Positions 12,181 through 25,900 of a stretch of DNA of 64,000 bases are shown piece by piece. The position numbers were made by a program, and so were the translations under genes. The stretch spans positions 1-64,000 of the forward strand of contig QLIY01000863.1 in the NCBI GenBank assembly GCA_003260075.1, read 5' to 3'. The stretch comes from Phallusia mammillata (Eukaryota > Chordata > Ascidiacea > Phlebobranchia > Ascidiidae). The notes beneath the pieces were generated by a model. The model ran no database searches. It was not told where the DNA came from and was given only the letters and a program-made list of their open reading frames with translations. How positions within the stretch are numbered: position 1 is the stretch's first letter; the number at the start of each line of letters is the position of its first letter.

Positions 12181-13473
12181 ATGTCGGAGAAGTGTGCTGG
12201 ATGTACCAAAACTGTTTATTTTGGTGAGTAGCAAGTAGTGTGGATTGCCTTTGTGCGAAGTAAGTGACGAAACCACAAAAGGCCACCAGTCGCGCTAGGG
12301 GACTTGTGGATTTATGGCAGAATGAAAAACGTTTGCATGGAGTAATAAGTTTTGTGAGATGTTCGCGCAATAGTTAATACATGACAAAAAAAATAAATAA
12401 ATAACAGACATGTTTTTAACTAGGTCCTTGTGTTTCATAACCATATATGCAACCTGCTTAAACTGCACTGACTGACATAGAGAATGAAATAATTCGTTAT
12501 TGTTTAACGGCTGCTTTGATACGATAAAAAGGTTTTCTCTTCATTCTGCTGGAAATGCATACTTACCCTTAAGAAGAACGCCCATCGTTGCAACTTTACA
12601 ATCATAAATAAATCATTACTGCCTAAAACGCAAACACAAACTCTGCTTTATCTTTTAGCTGAGAAGATCAAGTCAATTGGCAAGACGTGGCACAAGGCCT
12701 GCCTCCGATGCGAGAATTGTAAGAAAACACTGACCCCGGGTCGACATTCAGAGGTAGAAAAAAAACGAGCAACTAAAGGTTTACCGTTTGATGAATATTT
12801 TACAACTAGTAATAGTGAAGGCTCTTCCATAATTTAAACTGAGGTGGTAAGCCGCAAGCTTTTAACAGTGTTGATATAATGGAAACTAAAACAGTAACCT
12901 AGTTTAAAACACGAGGTGGCGCCAGTAATCCACCATTTTATTTAATTTTTGACGTAACGCCTCGGCACATTGATCCATTGAAATATAGGAAGGTTGGCGA
13001 TTTAGGGTAAAATGTTTTTTAATCTTCGTTATAATGGCTTGTGTGTTTTGGAAACAGACAGTATTTGTTTTTTTGGCAGCACAACAACAAACCTTACTGC
13101 GACATCCCCTGCTATTCAGCACTTTTTGGGCCACAAGGTAAGCAAGCACCTATACCTGACATCTCAAATTTAACTATCACAGACAACAACTAAGTTTGGC
13201 AACAAACTATATTAGTTGGCAGAAAGTCAGACATCACTTTTCATAATCACTTGCTGCATTCAGTATTATCCCACTTTATCTTGACTTCTAACTTTGCCTA
13301 ATCCCTATGCGTTTTAAGTCAAATTTTCCCAAAATGCATTGCACAAAAGGGGGATAATAAGTACAACCGTTTTTGGACCACTTTTAATGAAATGTGCATC
13401 ACGTGGATCTTAATTTTTTGCAGGGTACGGACACGGCGGTACCGAAAGTCACTCGTACAAGGTTGGCCAATAG
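12181..13473 (+). CDS. CRIP-type LIM-only protein (complete)
   Basis: Four exons join in phase: 12181-12223, 12659-12753, 13080-13137 and 13424-13473, giving 81 aa. Exon 1 encodes MSEKCAGCTKTVYF and ends at a GTGAGT donor. Zinc-ligand candidates are C5, C8, H26, C29, C32, C35, C53 and C57, which is a single LIM domain. The tail GYGHGGTESHSYKVGQ is the CRIP-type glycine-rich extension. Length is close to the usual 77 aa of CRIP1. The start is chosen because it is the first ATG in the exon carrying the first CxxC and gives the family-typical N-terminus. All intron positions and phases match the upstream CRIP gene, supporting tandem duplication. The gene converges on the RWD-GTPase gene. Splice borders are seen directly; function is inferred from the family. 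CRIP1 versus CRIP3 orthology is not resolved. Confidence 0.93.
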
Positions 13474-14576
13474 TGATGGCGTCACACTCTACTCAAGCAT
13501 GATGGACAACGCACAAATACACCATCTGCCACACACAAACATTACACACTATTACCTTTCTCACCAAGTTTGATTGTTAACGTCTAAAAAGTATTTTAAA
13601 TGATAAATATAAGCATTGAAATTCTAAAAAAATAATAAGGGCACTTCTACAGGGGGATCGCACGCTGTTTTTGCATTGCTAACTGAACGAGTAAATAGGA
13701 GTGTAAATTGGCACCTTTGCACATACATCCTAAACAAAAACGTTTGAATGTCGTGATCCCATTCGGGTATAAGCTGATATTGATTTGTGATTTTCTGTTA
13801 ATTATCGTGAGCTGTATCTGCCGTCGATTTTCACATAGCCACGTCACCTCCTATAGTTTATTTCGTAGCAAAACGTTTATTGAGTTTAACGTCGCTGCGA
13901 AACATTACAACGAAAGTAAAGACGTTAACAGGCAAAATGTTGTTTGAAAAAAGTTATGTTTGCACCACGATATTTTTGCATAAGAAGCTCGTAAAAGTTA
14001 TAACCTCTATCTGAGATGCTTTTCTGCACATTGAGTACAAATTCACCTTTATTCGCATATTTTTATGCACAATCTACAGTACAAATATGGACATAACTCA
14101 ATTTTGGTAGCCGAAACATGAAGTCAAGTGATTTTCCGACATTAGGTAATTATTAGTGTACACTGAAACAATAAGAAAAATTCTTGGTTCAGAAACAAAA
14201 ACATACAGTATTGAAATTTAGACCGAAACGTGTCATGAAACCATGCGTCACAGGAACGGTGGAGCAACTAATTTTTTGCGACTCATATCATTCATTGTTT
14301 CATGTGAGTTCTTATGTTAGTAGCTCTACCCACAGTAATACGATATGTGAAATACATGCAAAAAATTTGCAACATACAAAATTAGCGCAGAAAATAAGAA
14401 ATAAAATTTAGTAAAATTGATTTTCAAAATTGCACGTTTTACATAATTCGCATTAAATATACGAGGTAGCAACACGAAAACAAGGATTTTAAATGTTGTC
14501 ACCTTTTTTACCCTTCGCCAATACCACTTTTAAAATAGTAACGTGGGTGGTTTTCTTAAACGGAATGCTCAATAGG
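13474..14576. other. Convergent 3' intergenic region
   Basis: This 1.1 kb lies between the stop of the CRIP gene (+) and the stop of the RWD-GTPase gene (-), so it must hold both 3' UTRs. A TTTATT (AATAAA on the - strand) at 14048-14053 could be the GTPase poly(A) signal. An AATAAA at about 14400 on the + strand is rather distant for the CRIP gene. No coding exon is seen. Confidence 0.5.
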
Positions 14577-16945
14577 TCAGCTTTTCTTTGTTGTCATAAT
14601 CTTGATTACACAATTGTTTTCAATGATGTCATCTTTGCGTAAGATACGGCTGTTGCCATCCGGCGTTAGTGCCTTTAACACAAACCAATGAAACGGTTAC
14701 CAAATTTGACACTCCTATATTCTAGCATGTGCTTCCGTACGTTTTCATACACTAAATATGCAATATCTTATCCAGTGGTTAGCATAAAACCCGGTTGCAT
14801 AAAATCTTAACAATTTAATAAAACACCATGGGAAACAAACACAACCATTTAAAAAGAGTCAGAGCAATAAACTAACTAACCTCGGCGCGAACAAAGTTGC
14901 CGCTCAGCAAGTGATAGTGATGAACCATCAGTGTGTGAAGGTGCTTTACAGTAGTGCCAGGCTTCACAACGAGACAATCCTTCATGACCCCTGAACTCTG
15001 ACCTTTGTGCACCGGGTCATGTGACATGAGGGTGGTCAAGTCACGGACGGGAAACACATAAGATGGATTCCTCAGGCTGACCGCTTTATTTAACGCTTGA
15101 CGTACGTTTGTGCCTCCATACCTGTAGTTTTTTAGTTTTAGGGCCATATTACTAAACGACTCCTTAATCAGTTTATCAAATTGTAGCACAGAGATCAACA
15201 TTCCTCAAACCTCATGCAAGTGTGTTTTGTGTAAAATACAAACCAAGACGTCACCTTTCAAATATTCCCTTGTATTGCTCTTCAAGAGATGAGAATTTAT
15301 CTGATGGAAGCCCGGTGCTTTCTAGTTTTCCTGCAGCCCAATTGTGCTGGATGAGTGAATCGGACACGTAAGACTGGATGAGACATTCGACCTTAGCACT
15401 TACCGCAATTTGAGGCATCGTTGGAAAGTCACAAGCTAATCTAAACGAATAAAATCGTGTAAAAACATTACGAAGTAGTCAGGACATTGTATTTTAGCAG
15501 TTATCGGCTTTTACTATTCTTTGTGGCCTTAAAAATCATTGTGTTACCTTTTTAGTAAAGGTGCTAACGTGACTCTTATTCTCGTCTTAGTGATTTTATG
15601 AAAAGAAGCAATTTCATAACAACGCAAATTATCATTTTAATTCTTAGTAAAAACTACACAGGATGTGTTAATGACGTTGACAACGAAACGATAAGGCCGA
15701 TGAGAGAGGAAACATTTGTTTGTTCTTCGTAAACAAAACGTGTTACCTGTCGATATTAGCATGGGAACTGGAAGCGTCACTCTTGTTTAGAACCAGTAAC
15801 ATTGGAAAACGAACATCGACGAAGGAATCGACTAATCTTCGTAGGACGTCATCGGACCATGTTGGTAAAGTCTCTTCTATATTCCTGAAACAAAGGAAGT
15901 ACTCTCCTGGGAAATACAGCAGCAAAACATCTCAGTAGCCAGGAAATTCGAAGACCACAATATTAGCACAGGGGACTACCATTTTTCACACGACAAGTGT
16001 GTTTACTTTTTGCTTGATTTACATACATATTTTTGTGTATTTGACAGTTGGAGCCAGAACAAAAATAACAAGGTTATTAGAACAAAATTGCGGTATCCGT
16101 TCCACGGAACAAAATTTCAAGTAAAAGTAATACAATAGACAGAGTGGGGCACTGAATACCAGGGATGGGCCGAGTCAGAACCAGAGTACACAGTACCTAT
16201 ACCAAAGCTGTATTTGATGCTCGGTGCTGTGCCAAGCAGTTACACAAACTGACCCAAGCAATAAGTTTTCATATTCATGCACAGCTAACATACGAAAATA
16301 GTGTTTAAAAGGGTATCCAACAACAAAAGTGACTGTTTTCCGACCAAAATTTTCGACCAAAGAGAGCATTAGAACATTTGCTGTTTTGACTCTCCGTACC
16401 GAATCCTGTTGTTTATAATGACACAAATCATTCATCACGTGGTGTCGCCAATGAGCAGAAAAGGCGTTTTTCCGGCAAATCATGTGACTGTTACATAACA
16501 AAAAAATTCGCTTCCAACGTGGACTAAATGACGTAACTTACCTTGGAAGCATTAGGTAACAGGTTATGTAGCATTTATGTGCAATGTGTACTGCACACAA
16601 ACATTACTTGATTGTTTTTAAATGGAATGATGCACACATATCGCGGTGTTATCAAGCAATTCAAAGCAATACCCATTTAGTAAAATTACTTAAAAGTCCA
16701 AAAAGATTGTCAGTTTCGTTGCAAAATCTTTAATCATTTAATTTCATACTTTGGGCCAATTGTACAAAACCTGAAAAACTGCCCGCCGAAAAACAAATAA
16801 AACCATATGCACTAATCGTATATGTAAACTACAGGGACGGTTTCGAGTTTCAGTAGTATTAACATAAGGTCTGCAGGAAATCCTACTGCAGAAAAAATTT
16901 TGAGAATTTCTGCAGCGGCGTGGTCAGATTTTAATACAGGCATAA

Positions 16946-16987
<42 letters not shown>

Positions 16988-19900
16988 CTGGTGTCAAATT
17001 TCCTTTTCCGATAGCTGCCTAACAAATGAAAATGTATGGGTGTCGTTAAGCATGCTTTACATACACGTTGTACAGAAGCTCAGCGTGTGACGGGTCACAT
17101 GAACATCACGTGACCGTGTTGCCACGAACTACACGTGCCTGTCGCGTGATCCACGTAAAATTTTCCTGATAATGATGGCAAGTAGAATTTAAACATGAGC
17201 ATTTTTTCTGTTTAACCATTTTAAATTGTAGTTAAGTAATAAAAATGGTTTGGTTCCAACCTGTGGTATACAAATCAGCCGTCTAAAGTACGAACTTGTG
17301 TTGCATAAAAATAGAAAAGAACATGCCACGAAAAATTTGAATTGTCGCATGCAAAATAATTGTCTCTCCATTTCAACTAAAAGCAAAAATGTAAGCTACT
17401 GATTTATCCAGACAACAATAAAAACGTCTGTCGTAACAGAGAGGACGTAGAACCTAGTCTCACTCTCAGCGTTGAATGACACTTAATCAAAGAATGCCGT
17501 TCATAATGTCCAAAAAACCTCAACACCCTCAAGAATTCCCAACACAAACAAACCAATTCCTTATCACATATCAGACATGGCGACATAAGAACGCCTCACA
17601 TTGTCTGCAAAATGATTGCCTACGTACGTTCGTCCTATGTTTTGTCAACAGCAACTGTCTGCCGCATCTAGGGATAACGATGTTGACATTCCATTGTATG
17701 CAAACACAGAACGATTAACCACAACCCGCGAAGCGTCGCGATTCCTTGAACCCGGGCAATGAAATGAAGATCGAAATTCCCGTAAGAAGGCTTCGCGCCC
17801 TGTGTCTGTTTACAAGCATTGCCAGTAAAAACAAACAACGAATGGTTTACAGAAAACGCAAGCGTCATTCAAAATGCTCAATTGCTGCACATACAAATTG
17901 AAGACAACTTATGCATTGGACGTTTCGTAATGAAAACCACAAGGGATCCCACTAAAAACAAACGATAACTTCAGGTACAGTTTTTTTTAGTTACAATTTC
18001 CAAAAAGTATATTAGTATACCACCGATTATCTATATAACCATTCAACACAAACTACTTTGTATAAATGTGTCAACTTTTTATACTTATAGGATAATGAAA
18101 TTAACATTCATAAATACCGATCAACCTCCACGCATACATTTCGAATCATGTCTGTATGGCGAAAAAGGGTTTTACTGGTTTCGCAGGCATCAGATCGTTG
18201 ATTGAACAACACAACAAATTTGTGTATATTATACACTGCAGAGAGTTAAACGTAATGGTAAAGCGGAAGGCGGGACAAAGTGGTAAAAGAAGTCTTAAGT
18301 ATACGTTTGTGTGGTAAAAAATCCACCCGAGTCAAAAAATAACGCTGTATAAACAAAACTCAGCTTGTGGTAAACTCCTTTCACGATCTTCACAGCAACA
18401 GTTTGAATTTCTACCCACGGGAATTTCACGCCCCCATAAATCTCTAAACAAAACATTATTTGTTGTGTACAAATAAATTCACATACCTAGTTGACAGGTT
18501 TGCGCGAGCGAATGTCGCTTGAACGAGCTGCGGTGAACAATGGTAGCCGGTAAACATTCCCATCAAACGCTTGGGTCGTTTCACAATCATCTCCCACTTT
18601 CGCTGCACGTTTTGGTAAATCCACTCACTAAAAGTAAGTACATGCTTTAATTATAAACCAACCAGGAAAACAACACAATGCAGTTTCACGTTCAAGTATC
18701 GATGGCAGTTTCTTATTGTCATGGGACGGTTGCATAGAAACCGCTCCTGGAAATTCTAGCTATGAGAGGAACTATTTTTCGGTTTCGAATATTGAGGAAA
18801 GGGCTTGTCTGTTCACGCGCATGGGAAACCACCAGCACGTGATCCGCATTATCCGCTAGGTGTCCCCAAGTGTTCGGGCTGTTAACGGTCATCAATACGC
18901 ACATGATGCGGTTGAGCCGTTGTTTCGTCCGACTAAATATTAAGTTTCAACTTTCGAAGTTATGTTTTCGATATGTTCCGTGTAAAGCTTTTAAACTTTT
19001 AACATCGTTTATTTTTGCTGGACTAAATTAAGCTACAATACTTATCGGTAAAGGACTTGTTGACAATGAATATTTAATTTAAAATAGACATACAACTTAT
19101 GCTGTGAGTTGTGACGATAAAATTCGCACGCTCACCAACAATCCAATTCGGCAAACCCCAAACGTCATGTGCATTTGTCACATGTCACAGAAACAGCAGC
19201 ACCATATGCTGACATTTGGAATTGACGTAACTATCAAAGCGCAAGTTGCGACATTCCCGAGCGAAAAAACAGCGAAACACGACAGGTGGACGCTTACCGG
19301 ACTTCCCCCAGCAGCCAGGTGACGTCATCAGAGGGGTTGTGCGCGTCGGTCTGCTCTCCACACTCGTCCGTACAACCGGAAGCATCAAGAACGTGAATAA
19401 GGACATCTGCGTCGCACAGGTCGTTGAGGAAACTGCAACAGCAATTCAAGATGTGTTAGTGACATCAGTTTGCAGTCGGTCGTGGGTTTTCATGCACGTT
19501 CGGGTGAAAATGTACAAGGTACGGGCAACGCGAGTTCGTCCTCCCAAGAAGGGGAAAAGCTGCTCTTGTGACCATAACAAGCCCGTACCAGAAAAATATT
19601 TACAGCTTACGATTTTTTGGCATAAGCCCAAACAATGCTGTCTAATTCGAAATTTAAAACTCATATCAGAAAGTCCAAGGATAGAAAATCAAACTATATT
19701 TGGTAACAGGTACGGAAAGTTTGGGGAATAATTAGCATTGACACAATTGGTTTCACACATTAAACAATAGGGCAAAAACAAACTACCGGTTATTAGTCGA
19801 CAAAAGAAATCCAAAAATATATCAAGGAAGCACGACCAATGAATCATGACGCATTAAAGTTTTGCCCGGGATCCATTATCTCCAGTGTAGGTGGGAAATA

Positions 19901-22900
19901 GCCTTTGTTTCCATCGTTAATGAGTGGGCAATATGGAAACTCAGTTTGAAAATTGGTTTTGGTTGAATTGTATGTAAAGTTTAACATGCATAAAATCGCT
20001 CACGACACCGGCGCACGTTCAATTTCGAAATTTTAAGATAATGACATCCTGCGCACAATGTTGATTGTGATCTTACAATGGGCGTGTTTACAGGCGTTCG
20101 ACATTTACATTGTAAATCTTAAACGGCGAAACCAAACTCCTGTAATTCAAGGATCGCTAACAACGAAAATATGGGTTAGCTGTGCAATGTAACCATCATT
20201 CGGAGGCAATTACGTGGGATAGGGAACGAGATTGTGATTGTTGAGTTTACTGGACAATGGGCCAAGGTGGTGGTTGGCGGTTCAATGCCTTGCATGTACA
20301 AGCTCAAAACTATGTCAAGTTAGTCTCTTGCAAGCAATTTTGCAAGACACATTTGATTGACTGTTAAGACCACATGGGTCATGCAAAGGTCTGTGCGTCA
20401 ATACAATAATTGTCTGATCGTAATGACGATTTTATACGTGGAAAGTTGTACTTGTTTGGTAATTACGATACAAGTAGCCACAGCCACGTATGGTGTGGGC
20501 GCTTATACAAACCTCCTCAGATAACCTGTTCTACAGGCGAGTGTAATAACCAACAAACCCAAGGCAATAAGTTTTACCACTTTGCAATACATTTTTTACG
20601 AATTGCAATGGTATTTGACAATATACACATCAGAATAGTTTAGTAAAGTAATTGGTGGTTTTTCTTTGAAGCGTTTTCACGGGGGACGTGTGACTATTAA
20701 CGTGGCCAATTTCAACAGAAACCCACGCCGGTATTACTGCGAAGCGGACGCAAACTTCCGGATTTAGGTTTAAGGACGGGATTAAAACGGCCGGAGTGAA
20801 ATTAAAATCAATTCCACGAACCTGGATTTGACAAACCTTCATCCTGGATTTCGACCACAAAACATTTACTGTAAACAAGCACCATATAAAACACTTGGCG
20901 AATCGCAGTTCACCAATAAGGGTGTTTAAAGTGAGCAAAGTGGTACAAAACCAAGCCCAGTCGCATTCACATATATCGCTTCATCTTTGTTACCGCAGTG
21001 CTTGCCGCGCCCACACGTCTAAACAAAATTATACACAAATATCAAGGACGGGCGAGAACAAAAATAAACACATATAGCTATTAACTAGGTAATGCAAAAT
21101 ACAAGAGCAATTTTCTAGCAGTTAGTGGTGAGACAAAAAGGCGCGACCTTGAAATGAAAAAGTTGGCCTTGTGTTGACATTCGGTGCTAGTTGATGCGCA
21201 TTGATGCGGTTGTTTACATATAAGGCTGAACGGTTTAAATTGTGGGTAAATATATGCTGAATTTACTTACAAAGTAAATTTACAAATTATAGGTATGTGT
21301 ACCGAAACAAATTGCCCAAAAGCGTTATTTGCATACTTTTATACATTCATAATTGTGTTAATTTTTACACTGTACACTGTCTCGTGTAAGTTATTGACAA
21401 TGTTAAGCACCACGTGTTTATTTTATTCGACTCCTTTATTTTCGGTGAAAAAGCAAAAAAATGGAATAAGTTTCAATGACATTTCAAAAAAGGTTTTTAG
21501 TCGGCACATTTTTGCTTAAACGGGAAAAGCCCTTGCAGAGAAACGAAATCATGACTCGACATTCTGCGGCGAGCACGTGATTCGTATTTACAAAGGCATC
21601 TCGTGCTTACGATTTAAAAACGACACGGAATTTGCTGTGTCACCACGAGCACAGTGAACATTGGAACGGAACGCCATGTTGTTGATACAGTTTCATGACC
21701 TTGCATTTTATGAAATGATATGACAAATGCTAATTTAGTGTTTCCCAATGTCATTTCCTGCCACCCGTGGATTTGTTATGTTTAAGAGTAATCCCGAAGT
21801 TTTTCAACCCTTTGTGACCACACGTTTATAAGAGATTCGTGCAAATTACTAATGTTTGATCATAAACGCCAAAACAATTGTTTGTGTAAATAATCAAACA
21901 ATGTTCTATGTCGACAATCCCTTCAAACGATTTATATTTTTATTGTGTGACTAAACATAAAAATTTAGACAAATGAATTAGATGCTAACCCATACAGATC
22001 TTAATAAATTTTATTATGTCAGAAGGAAAAAAACATGATTTTGCACCACGATCGTCATTTTTATTTTAAACGCATAAAAAATGGCGATTGTTTGGCGTTG
22101 CACTGGGTAAGAAAAAGTTCAAATTTGAAGAAAAACAAATCGCATATTATTTTGTTCTAAATGGATAGATGGGAATGTGCAAAACGTTTTACTACAAACC
22201 ACAAATGTAGTCTAAAGATAAAGTTTGTTTGGTTGCTTAGCAATCATAGCGCTGCTGACGTAGTCTCTTCACGTCGTTGCGGCATAACCAGCCAGAAAAA
22301 CCAATTACTTGTAAGTTACGCAGGCAAAATGCGGAAGCGCTACAACGTTTACGAGTTCAGTTTATTTAACCCGTCTCTGGGCAATTGGCGAGTTCGTTGG
22401 ACATCATGAGCTAGCATCGCTATTTTACGAGTTACGTTACGTAATTCGGCGGACGGTCGTGTGGTAAGACGGATGCGCGGTTAGGGGTGAGATTATGACA
22501 AAAACGCGTTTCGTAGAAGTCCGGTTACACGTCGCGAACTTTCGCTGGCAAGGCTAAACATTACTCGTAGGAGGTAAATTGGTAATAATTCCGCCTTAAA
22601 AAACAAACAAACGGGGTACTTATACACTATAGTCACTGAATATAGCAGGCCATTGTTTTGTACTGTTTTACCAACACAATAAAATGAATACAATCTAGTA
22701 TGATTTCATACTTGCTTATATAGATTATGTCAAAGACTCAGATCCCATGACGTATGTGGTATACGACACTTGAAGACGGAAATTGGCGGTCAGCTTAGTG
22801 GGTTGGTGCTTATTTATGAAACAGCAATCGCAAATGACGTACTTTTACACGATACACGTTGAAAGTAAATATATAAGCAAGTTTAAAATTCTTCCAAATT

Positions 22901-25900
22901 ACCACAAATTCTTCACTAGGGGTTTTGCACCATGGCAACGTGTCATAAATTTGAGTATAATACGTCACAGTTGAAAACATTACCCTCAGCTTGTAACTAA
23001 TCAATAGCGATGCGAGCGTCATTCCCAGAAGGGATAAACATCCGCTGGAAGATCGCAGATTTCCAATTCACTTTTTTACTGGAACACGACGCTCGTTAAA
23101 TTTACTTAGCGTCGCGTCAATGATTTGCCACACCTGATGAGCGATCGTAAAGTCTACGGATTGTAGTTTCTCCATACCGGCACAAAATAATCCACCACCG
23201 CGGATACATTAAGGTATACACTACACGTTTTGGCAAGATACGCTGGTAAACTATACGTTCATTTGCACAAAGGCGGGAATTGTTTCGGCAGAAATCATCA
23301 ATCTGTGAAAACAGCAATTTTCTCACTACTCTTCTGCGTCAAACGCTTTAGTTAGCAACCACACATTTTACCGGGTAATGATCACACAAAAAGCATAGGG
23401 TCATTCATGCGCGTCTTGGACATAGGTTTAAATTGACGTCACAGTTCAATATTGTGTCTATGGCGAACACAAACTCTCAGTGACCATGACCTTTCAACGC
23501 GCGGCAACAATCAATGGCCACGCTTTCTTGAAGAACAAAAATAGGTGCTTGTGGGCAGACAGACCTGGCCGCATCTACGTATGAAACTGGAGCAAGTCGC
23601 TTCCGATTTCCTTCAGCTCCGACGAGCGTGTATATACGCCCTGCTTTGTAACGCTACAAACTTGTCGCATTGACGTTAAAGCCCGACATTAGGTATTTCA
23701 GTCGTACTATTTTAGGGATCCGGATTGTGGGATGGGCTAATGTGAAAGTTCAGCACTTTCATAAATACAAGATGTTCTTCACCGATAAAAAGTAAACTTC
23801 ACATCATAAATAGTGGCAGTGTTCGCGCAGAGAAATCTAATGTATTTTTATAACAGGACGGAAACGAGACGAAATTGAAACCGTCAATGCGGTAACAACT
23901 GAATAAAATATATTGCTGCATATTGTACTTTTAGCATCGTGTTTTTTACATGAAACGATTTATAATGATTTTGTTAGAGGTTGCAAAGTACAAGCGTCCC
24001 TCACAGATTTTCACAATACAAAGTAACGCGTAAAACACGTGGCATGCGAAATTGGCGTTTAACATTTTAATCCAAAATCATTTTTCCGTAATTGACTTTC
24101 AATCTGTTAGCGCTAATGAAACGACCAATAATCCGAAAGTAAAAAAGGGTCCACGTCAAATAGAGTTGTTAATAAAGACAACCCAAAAATAAGCGATCGT
24201 TTTTACGAATTTATGCCACCCAAAAAATTACATTTTCTGCAACTAACTGTAAGTAACACGAATAGACGGGGCATATATGGGTTGTCTGGTTATAAAGTAC
24301 TAGTTTAATGCACAGTCGTGAAGTTTTGTACAATTTCACCTAATACGGTCCAGATGAATATAAACCCTTACACACGAGGCAACAATAAAACATAACTTCC
24401 TTTACAGGACTATAATTGTCCCAATTGCTATTCTGGAACTTTTCTCAGAAAGAGCTTTTCAAGAGTATATTTTTGTTTTCAGCTTATTCAACTCGTTAGG
24501 CCAAATACAAAATGTGGGGTACGAAGACCCACATATAGTGCAGAAAATCAAATAAGCGCAACAGTGTTTATCCGTTGTTTCTCCGATGAAAGTGCCCGGT
24601 GAACATATCATTCGTTTATCTTGCGTAAATATGTTCAGGAAACGCTTGTGACCAATCCAATTTCGCCCGGGTGTGATAAAACCGCAATCTAGTGAAACTT
24701 TCTCCAATGGATTCAAGAGGCACATGACTTCGGCTAAACTTTTCTCCACAAAGATATCGCCGTAAATTTTTCTGTGGTCCAGCACAGGTGATGATAAAAA
24801 GTCCCAAATTTACAAGTATTGTGCTTTGGATGGGGGGGGGGCCCGTAAATTTTTCTGTGGTCCAGTACAGGTGATGATAAAAAGTCCCAAATTTACAAGT
24901 ATTGTGCTTTGGATGTTCGACTGTCAGAACTGGAAAAAAATCGTGACGCGGTGCATGTTACGTCACGCCTCGCACGAGAGAACGGCTCGCCCTGGTGTGA
25001 CATTGCTCATCGCAAGGCATATGGGTGTGAATAACACGCGATTGCATAAGAATTAACATAGGTCGTCACCATATATTACCATTAGGGGTAATGAACCTAC
25101 AGTACAGAACAAATGCGAACCATGTTTTATTGAGAAACTTACGGGAGTTTTCGTTGCGTCATAAATGGTTCGCTCTTTCGGAAAGTTAACGCATAGATAG
25201 CGTCAGAGGAAAGACATCCGTTACCACATTAAAAACGGACGAGTCCTAAATGCAACATATCCGTTACTTTGGAGCGCAATCATTTCCCCAATCCGGAATA
25301 TATTTTGGGATATGAACCCTAATTGTAAGGTCGACACCACGATTTGGCAACAAATGCAAAATAAAAAAGGCCTTGTTCATTCTATCGCATAGGCATTAAA
25401 GATTTCTTTTTTTACTTAGCATGAACGCTTGTAGCCTTATCTGTTGGGGAAAAATGACCTATGAAATTCCTAACCCAATTCATCTGGTATCTACATCAAA
25501 AGTGTGTAAATTTTATGATCATTAGTTTTGGAAAGAGACGATCGATCAATTCAAACAGATGGATTGTTGTATGGTATTTGTGAAATAGATTTCCCGAAAT
25601 GGATGCACAGTCAAGGACAACCTTAGCAGCCATAAACGTTTGTTAAAATTGTGGTTAATAGAGTGTGTTAGGTACATATTCCAACACCCACAATAGCATT
25701 CGCTTGTTGAAAAACAAACAGTTTGAGGACGACTGACGTTTATGCTGCAAATATCCCCCAAAAAAGCATTTGCTATCGCTGTTTTTTAAACGAGTTTTAG
25801 CATATACGCGACTGATATTACACCCCCATACGGAGGGATACGTCAGTTAGTGACGCACCAAACCATCTGCGAAAGTCACCAGCTCCACAAAAATCAATAG

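Noticed and set aside
18719..18904. - strand frame with ADNADHVLVVSHA, resembling the GTPase ADVLIHVVDA block
   Set aside because: The true exon for that block is 19298-19432 (FLNDLCDADVLIHVLDAS), which joins in phase on both sides. The 18719 frame does not.
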